From the NCBI GenBank assembly GCA_035571275.1, contig DATMKQ010000466.1:1-64000 (forward strand): 64,000 nt of DNA, written 5' to 3'. The DNA is from Trebonia sp035571275 (GTDB lineage: Bacteria; Actinomycetota; Actinomycetes; Streptosporangiales; Streptosporangiaceae). The notes below the pieces were generated by a model. The model had not been told where the DNA came from. It was given only the letters and a program-made list of their open reading frames with translations, and ran no database searches. A program made the translations under genes and the position numbers. Within the stretch, counting starts at the first letter, position 1. Every line of letters begins with the position of its first letter. Positions 61,275 to 64,000 of the stretch are shown piece by piece.

Positions 61275-62573
61275 ATGCCGCCGTTCATCCTTTCCTGCTT
61301 TACTTACCTTGCCGCCGCGCTGCCAGGGTCCACCCTGGGCATGCTGTGGCCATCGATGCGGATCAGCGTCCGCGAGCCGCTCAGCGCGCTGGCGATCCTG
61401 CTCGTCGCGGGTGTCGCCGCTCAGGTCGTCTCGAGCGCCGCCACCGGGCGAGTCAGGGCGCGGGTCCGTCAGGGGACGCTCATCGCCGCGGGGGCGGCGC
61501 TCATGGCCGCCGCCCTGGCGATGGAGTCGGCGGCCACCGCGCTGTGGCTGCTCGTTGTCGGCAGCGCCGTGTACAGCGCGGGCTTCGGCTTCGTCAATAC
61601 CGCGCTCAACGTCTACGCCGCGGCGCGGTTCGGCCCGCGCAACATCACCTGGATGCACGCCACGTACGGCCTAGGCGCCACGCTAGGCCCCCTCCTAGTA
61701 ACAGCCCTCCTGGTCAGCGGCGCCGGCTGGCGCGCAGCAGTCGCGTCAATGTCAGCCGTCCTAGCCGCAGTAGCCCTAGTCCTATATGTAACCCGCCGCC
61801 GCTGGGAGGTCCCTCCCCGCGAGCCAAAGGGCGCGCCGCCGTCTGGACTGAGGAGCGATGAAGCGAAGCTTCAGCGCGACGAGGGAAGACGGCGGGCGAA
61901 AAGCGCCCGGCGGCGAGCGGGGGAGCAGAGCGCCCGGCGGCGAGCGGGGGAGCAGAGCGCCCGGCGGCGAGCGGGGGAGCAGAGCGCCCGGCGGCGAGCG
62001 GGGGAGCGGAGCGTAGGAGTAGCGATCGCGTTTATCGCGATAGAAAGCGGGATCGAGACGGCGGCCGGGATCTGGGGGTACGTGTTCCTGACGTCCGGCC
62101 AAGGCGTGTCGGCGACGGTCGCCGGCGTCGCCGTGTCGGCTTACTGGGCGATGATGTTCGCCGGGCGTGCGCTGCTCGGACCGGTGGCCGAGCGGGCCGG
62201 GGCCTCCCGTGTGCTGGCGATCGCCATCGCCGGGGTGCCGGCCGGCGCGCTGTTGATGACCGTACCCGGCCCGGCGGCCCTCTCGGTCGCCGGGATGATG
62301 CTGCTGGGGCTGGCGGCCGCACCGGTGTTCCCGCTGCTCACCCTGACCACGGCGGCCCGCGTCGGGGAGGGCGGCGCCGCGACGGCGGTGGGCCTGCAAA
62401 CGGCCGCGTCCGCCATCGGCAGTGCCGCCCTCCCGTCCGGGATCGGGCTGGTCATCGGGGTGGCAGGCGCCCAGGTGACCGGCCCGGCGCTGCTCGTGCT
62501 CGGGCTCGCGATGTGCGCGGTCTACGCGCTGGCGCTGCGTCCGGCGCGTGCCGTCGGCACCGTTAGGGGGTAG
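61275..62573 (+). CDS. MFS transporter with in-frame repeat insertion
   Basis: 432 residues from the ATG at 61275. Twelve helices are expected: six before residue ~180 (PGSTLGMLWPSMRISVREPL, LWLLVVGSAVYSAGFGFVNT, TWMHATYGLGATLGPLLVTA) and six after ~252 (VAIAFIAIESGIETAAGIWG, AVSAYWAMMFAGRALLGPVA). Between helices six and seven about 65 residues come from dispersed repeat copy B: GAPPSGLRSDEAKLQRDEG and four copies of SARRRAGEQ. The central cytoplasmic loop of MFS proteins tolerates such insertions. Substrate unknown; it resembles fucose/sugar-permease-like MFS proteins. Confidence 0.85.
   Translation: MPPFILSCFTYLAAALPGSTLGMLWPSMRISVREPLSALAILLVAGVAAQVVSSAATGRVRARVRQGTLIAAGAALMAAALAMESAATALWLLVVGSAVYSAGFGFVNTALNVYAAARFGPRNITWMHATYGLGATLGPLLVTALLVSGAGWRAAVASMSAVLAAVALVLYVTRRRWEVPPREPKGAPPSGLRSDEAKLQRDEGRRRAKSARRRAGEQSARRRAGEQSARRRAGEQSARRRAGERSVGVAIAFIAIESGIETAAGIWGYVFLTSGQGVSATVAGVAVSAYWAMMFAGRALLGPVAERAGASRVLAIAIAGVPAGALLMTVPGPAALSVAGMMLLGLAAAPVFPLLTLTTAARVGEGGAATAVGLQTAASAIGSAALPSGIGLVIGVAGAQVTGPALLVLGLAMCAVYALALRPARAVGTVRG
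61830..62014 (+). repeat. Dispersed palindromic repeat, copy B, with 27-bp tandem array
   Basis: Core 61836-61895 (60 bp) has 9-bp inverted ends CCGCCGTCT and AGACGGCGG and an inner TGAAGC-GAA-GCTTCA hairpin. A GGGCG-AAAAG-CGCCC hairpin follows. Then four tandem 27-bp units (61902-62009) encode SARRRAGEQ; the last differs by one base. Copy A is at 5719-5834. No stop occurs in the frame used by the transporter. Confidence 0.8.
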
Positions 62574-63618
62574 CCGATGCGGTGCCGCGGCCCTGGCCGT
62601 TCACCGCCTTGCCGCCGCCGACCTTCACCGGCTGGTCGAACGGCTGCGCCTTCGCCGTCTTCAGAAGTTGGGACAGCTTGCGCACTTCCTGCTGATAGTC
62701 GGCACGGTACTGCTGCACCGCGGCGGACAGCGCCTGCTGGTTGGCGTTGACGATCTGCTGCTCGTAGCTGGCCTGCACGGCGAAGTAGATCCCGGCCAGG
62801 TCGGTGGACTGGGTGCAGTTGGCGTCGGTGACCGCCATCGCGATCTGCGCCTGGTTCTCGGTGGCGCTCACCGACGACCCGCCTATGTTTATGTGAACAC
62901 CGCCGGGGCCGCCGCCGAAGATGCTCCGCATCTCGTCCTTGAACCCGGTCCCCGGGTCGGGGTAGGTGTACCCGTTCCTCGCCATGCAGGCGGACCACGC
63001 CTTCGTCGCGTTCTTTATCGCCGCGTTGTCCTGGATGTCGTTGTAGAGGGTGTTGGTTATCGACTGGATTCCGGCCAGCGGGCCGTTGTTCACCTCGTTA
63101 CTGAAGTCTTGCGTGATCGTCTGGCACTTGCCGATCGCCGTCTGCTCGGCCGCGGGGTAGCTTTGCGGACTCGTCCCTGGCGACGGGTTGTCGATGCCCA
63201 GGGAACTCAGCGCCGAGCCCGGGGGCCGGAGGAAACCCCACTGCTGCGCGGTGGCCAGGCCCAGGTAGCCCCACGCCCCCCAGGGCTGCCCGAACGCGAG
63301 CCCCGCGACATTGATGGAGACGGCGATCGCGACGGGGCCGCTTCCCGGGTACCCAGCGGCGCTCATGCATGCATCGGTGATCGCGTTGGTTGACTCGTTG
63401 GGCGCCAGCCCGTCGTTGTTCGACAGGCCGAGGGCCGCGTACGGGGTGAACGCCATGCGAGACAGCGCCGCCTGGACCGAGTCCGGTGGCGACGGCCTGC
63501 CGACGCTGGGATCGGTCACGGTCACGTCCGGTCCCGATGAGCCTGCCGTGGTGCACGCGGCAAGCCCGGCGCAGCAAACGCCGGTGAGCAGCACTCCTAT
63601 GCCGCTGCGTATACGCAT
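62563..63618 (-). CDS. Hypothetical lipoprotein
   Basis: 351 residues from the ATG at 63618 (AAAGGA upstream). Signal peptide and lipobox: MRIRSGIGVLLTGVCCAGLA then AC, so lipidation is expected. The mature part is probably all-alpha or mixed: DSVQAALSRMAFTPYAALGL, FSNEVNNGPLAGIQSITNTL, KAWSACMARNGYTYPDPGTG and VQASYEQQIVNANQQALSAA near the C-terminus. It precedes an ABC permease on the same strand; actinobacterial MacB-type transporter loci often contain such lipoproteins (periplasmic adaptor-like role is possible). Not recognised by name. Confidence 0.82.
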   Translation of the reverse strand: MRIRSGIGVLLTGVCCAGLAACTTAGSSGPDVTVTDPSVGRPSPPDSVQAALSRMAFTPYAALGLSNNDGLAPNESTNAITDACMSAAGYPGSGPVAIAVSINVAGLAFGQPWGAWGYLGLATAQQWGFLRPPGSALSSLGIDNPSPGTSPQSYPAAEQTAIGKCQTITQDFSNEVNNGPLAGIQSITNTLYNDIQDNAAIKNATKAWSACMARNGYTYPDPGTGFKDEMRSIFGGGPGGVHINIGGSSVSATENQAQIAMAVTDANCTQSTDLAGIYFAVQASYEQQIVNANQQALSAAVQQYRADYQQEVRKLSQLLKTAKAQPFDQPVKVGGGKAVNGQGRGTASATP

Positions 63619-63653
63619 TGCCGTTCCTTTCACTGGGGTTGTCAGGCGGCGGG

Positions 63654-64000
63654 TCAGGCGGTCCGCAGGGCGGCCAGCGGGCTGGTGCGGGCCGCGCGCA
63701 GCGCCGGGTATGCTCCGGCCAGCACGCCGACGACGGTGCCGATGAGCGGCGCGGGCAGCGTATAGGCCGGGTTCAGCACGGCGGTCCAGTCCTTGGCCGC
63801 CGCGGAGATGACCACGACTCCGGTGCCGATGCAGGTGCCGATCAGCCCGCCGAGCGTGCCGAGCACCGCGGCTTCCGCCAGGAACTGGGCGGCGATGTGC
63901 CGTGGCCGGGCGCCGACGGCGCGGCGCAGGCCGATCTCCTCGGTGCGCTCGAGCACCGCGACCAGCGTGGTGTTGGCGATGCCGACAGCGCCGATCAGCA
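63654..64000 (-). CDS. FtsX/MacB-type ABC transporter permease, C-terminal part
   Basis: The frame runs off the right edge; 115 residues are visible. GAVGIANTTLVAVLERTEEI, GLRRAVGARPRHIAAQFLAE, AVLGTLGGLIGTCIGTGVVV and VLAGAYPALRAARTSPLAAL are the standard C-terminal end of MacB/FtsX-type permeases. It lies 36 bp upstream of the lipoprotein gene, so the two are likely one operon. Confidence 0.92.
   Translation of the reverse strand, partial: LIGAVGIANTTLVAVLERTEEIGLRRAVGARPRHIAAQFLAEAAVLGTLGGLIGTCIGTGVVVISAAAKDWTAVLNPAYTLPAPLIGTVVGVLAGAYPALRAARTSPLAALRTA

Overview
The window is very GC-rich with densely packed genes on both strands, GTG/TTG starts and strong G/C bias at third codon positions. 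Gene content (DevR/DevS-type two-component system, Rv1733c-like protein, actinobacterial Pat acetyltransferase with an N-terminal GNAT domain, L,D-transpeptidases, QcrB-like cytochrome b, MoxR/CoxE pair) points to a filamentous or soil actinobacterium (Actinomycetota, probably near Streptosporangiales/Streptomycetales). No phage, transposase, CRISPR, rRNA or tRNA was seen.

Bases 1-23400 look like a hypoxia/dormancy island. It carries acetate kinase (partial), phosphoketolase, a GNAT/acyl-CoA-synthetase fusion (Pat) with a small membrane protein and a CBS-BON protein upstream, an ECF sigma factor, an Acg-like nitroreductase, a cNMP-binding protein, a second CBS-BON protein, a broken HTH-pyridoxamine-oxidase gene, acetyl-CoA synthetase, a STAS protein, an orphan cytochrome b, a pyridoxamine-oxidase-like protein, an MreB paralogue, FtsH and an Rv1733c-like protein. 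The DevS (haem-GAF histidine kinase) and DevR regulators close the island. At least seven near-palindromic boxes of the form GGGAC-N4/5-GTCCC or GGGACCTTCGGCACC lie upstream of these genes, so a DosR-type regulon is the best unifying explanation. Metabolically, phosphoketolase plus acetate kinase would give ATP from sugar phosphates, Acs recaptures acetate, and Pat probably controls Acs by lysine acetylation.

Bases 23400-30300 are housekeeping and mixed genes: lgt, a GT87-like membrane protein, a YbaK deacylase, a GNAT, a deaminase, and a MoxR ATPase with a CoxE-like VWA protein. Bases 30270-40410 hold a conserved-looking but uncharacterised envelope/glycan set: a Tat-exported molybdopterin oxidoreductase with a separate membrane partner, GT87 and GT2 glycosyltransferases, a methyltransferase, an NAD epimerase, a TIGR04282/DUF2064 transferase and an OmpR-type two-component system. 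Bases 40420-49370 are envelope genes: two L,D-transpeptidases, an ATP-dependent DNA ligase, two related secreted/membrane proteins, and lnt. Bases 49500-64000 are mixed: EamA and MFS transporters, a GGDEF protein, proA, an ECF sigma factor with a membrane partner, a MarR regulator, a channel-like membrane protein, a zinc-ribbon protein, a lipoprotein and a partial ABC permease.

The least expected structure is a family of in-frame repeats. A 60-bp element with 9-bp inverted ends occurs at the start of Pat (5768-5827) and inside an MFS transporter (61836-61895), with a compensatory base change between the two copies. In the transporter it is followed by four 27-bp tandem repeats. Other in-frame insertions or expansions are seen in Pat's C-terminal region, in an epimerase and in a membrane protein.
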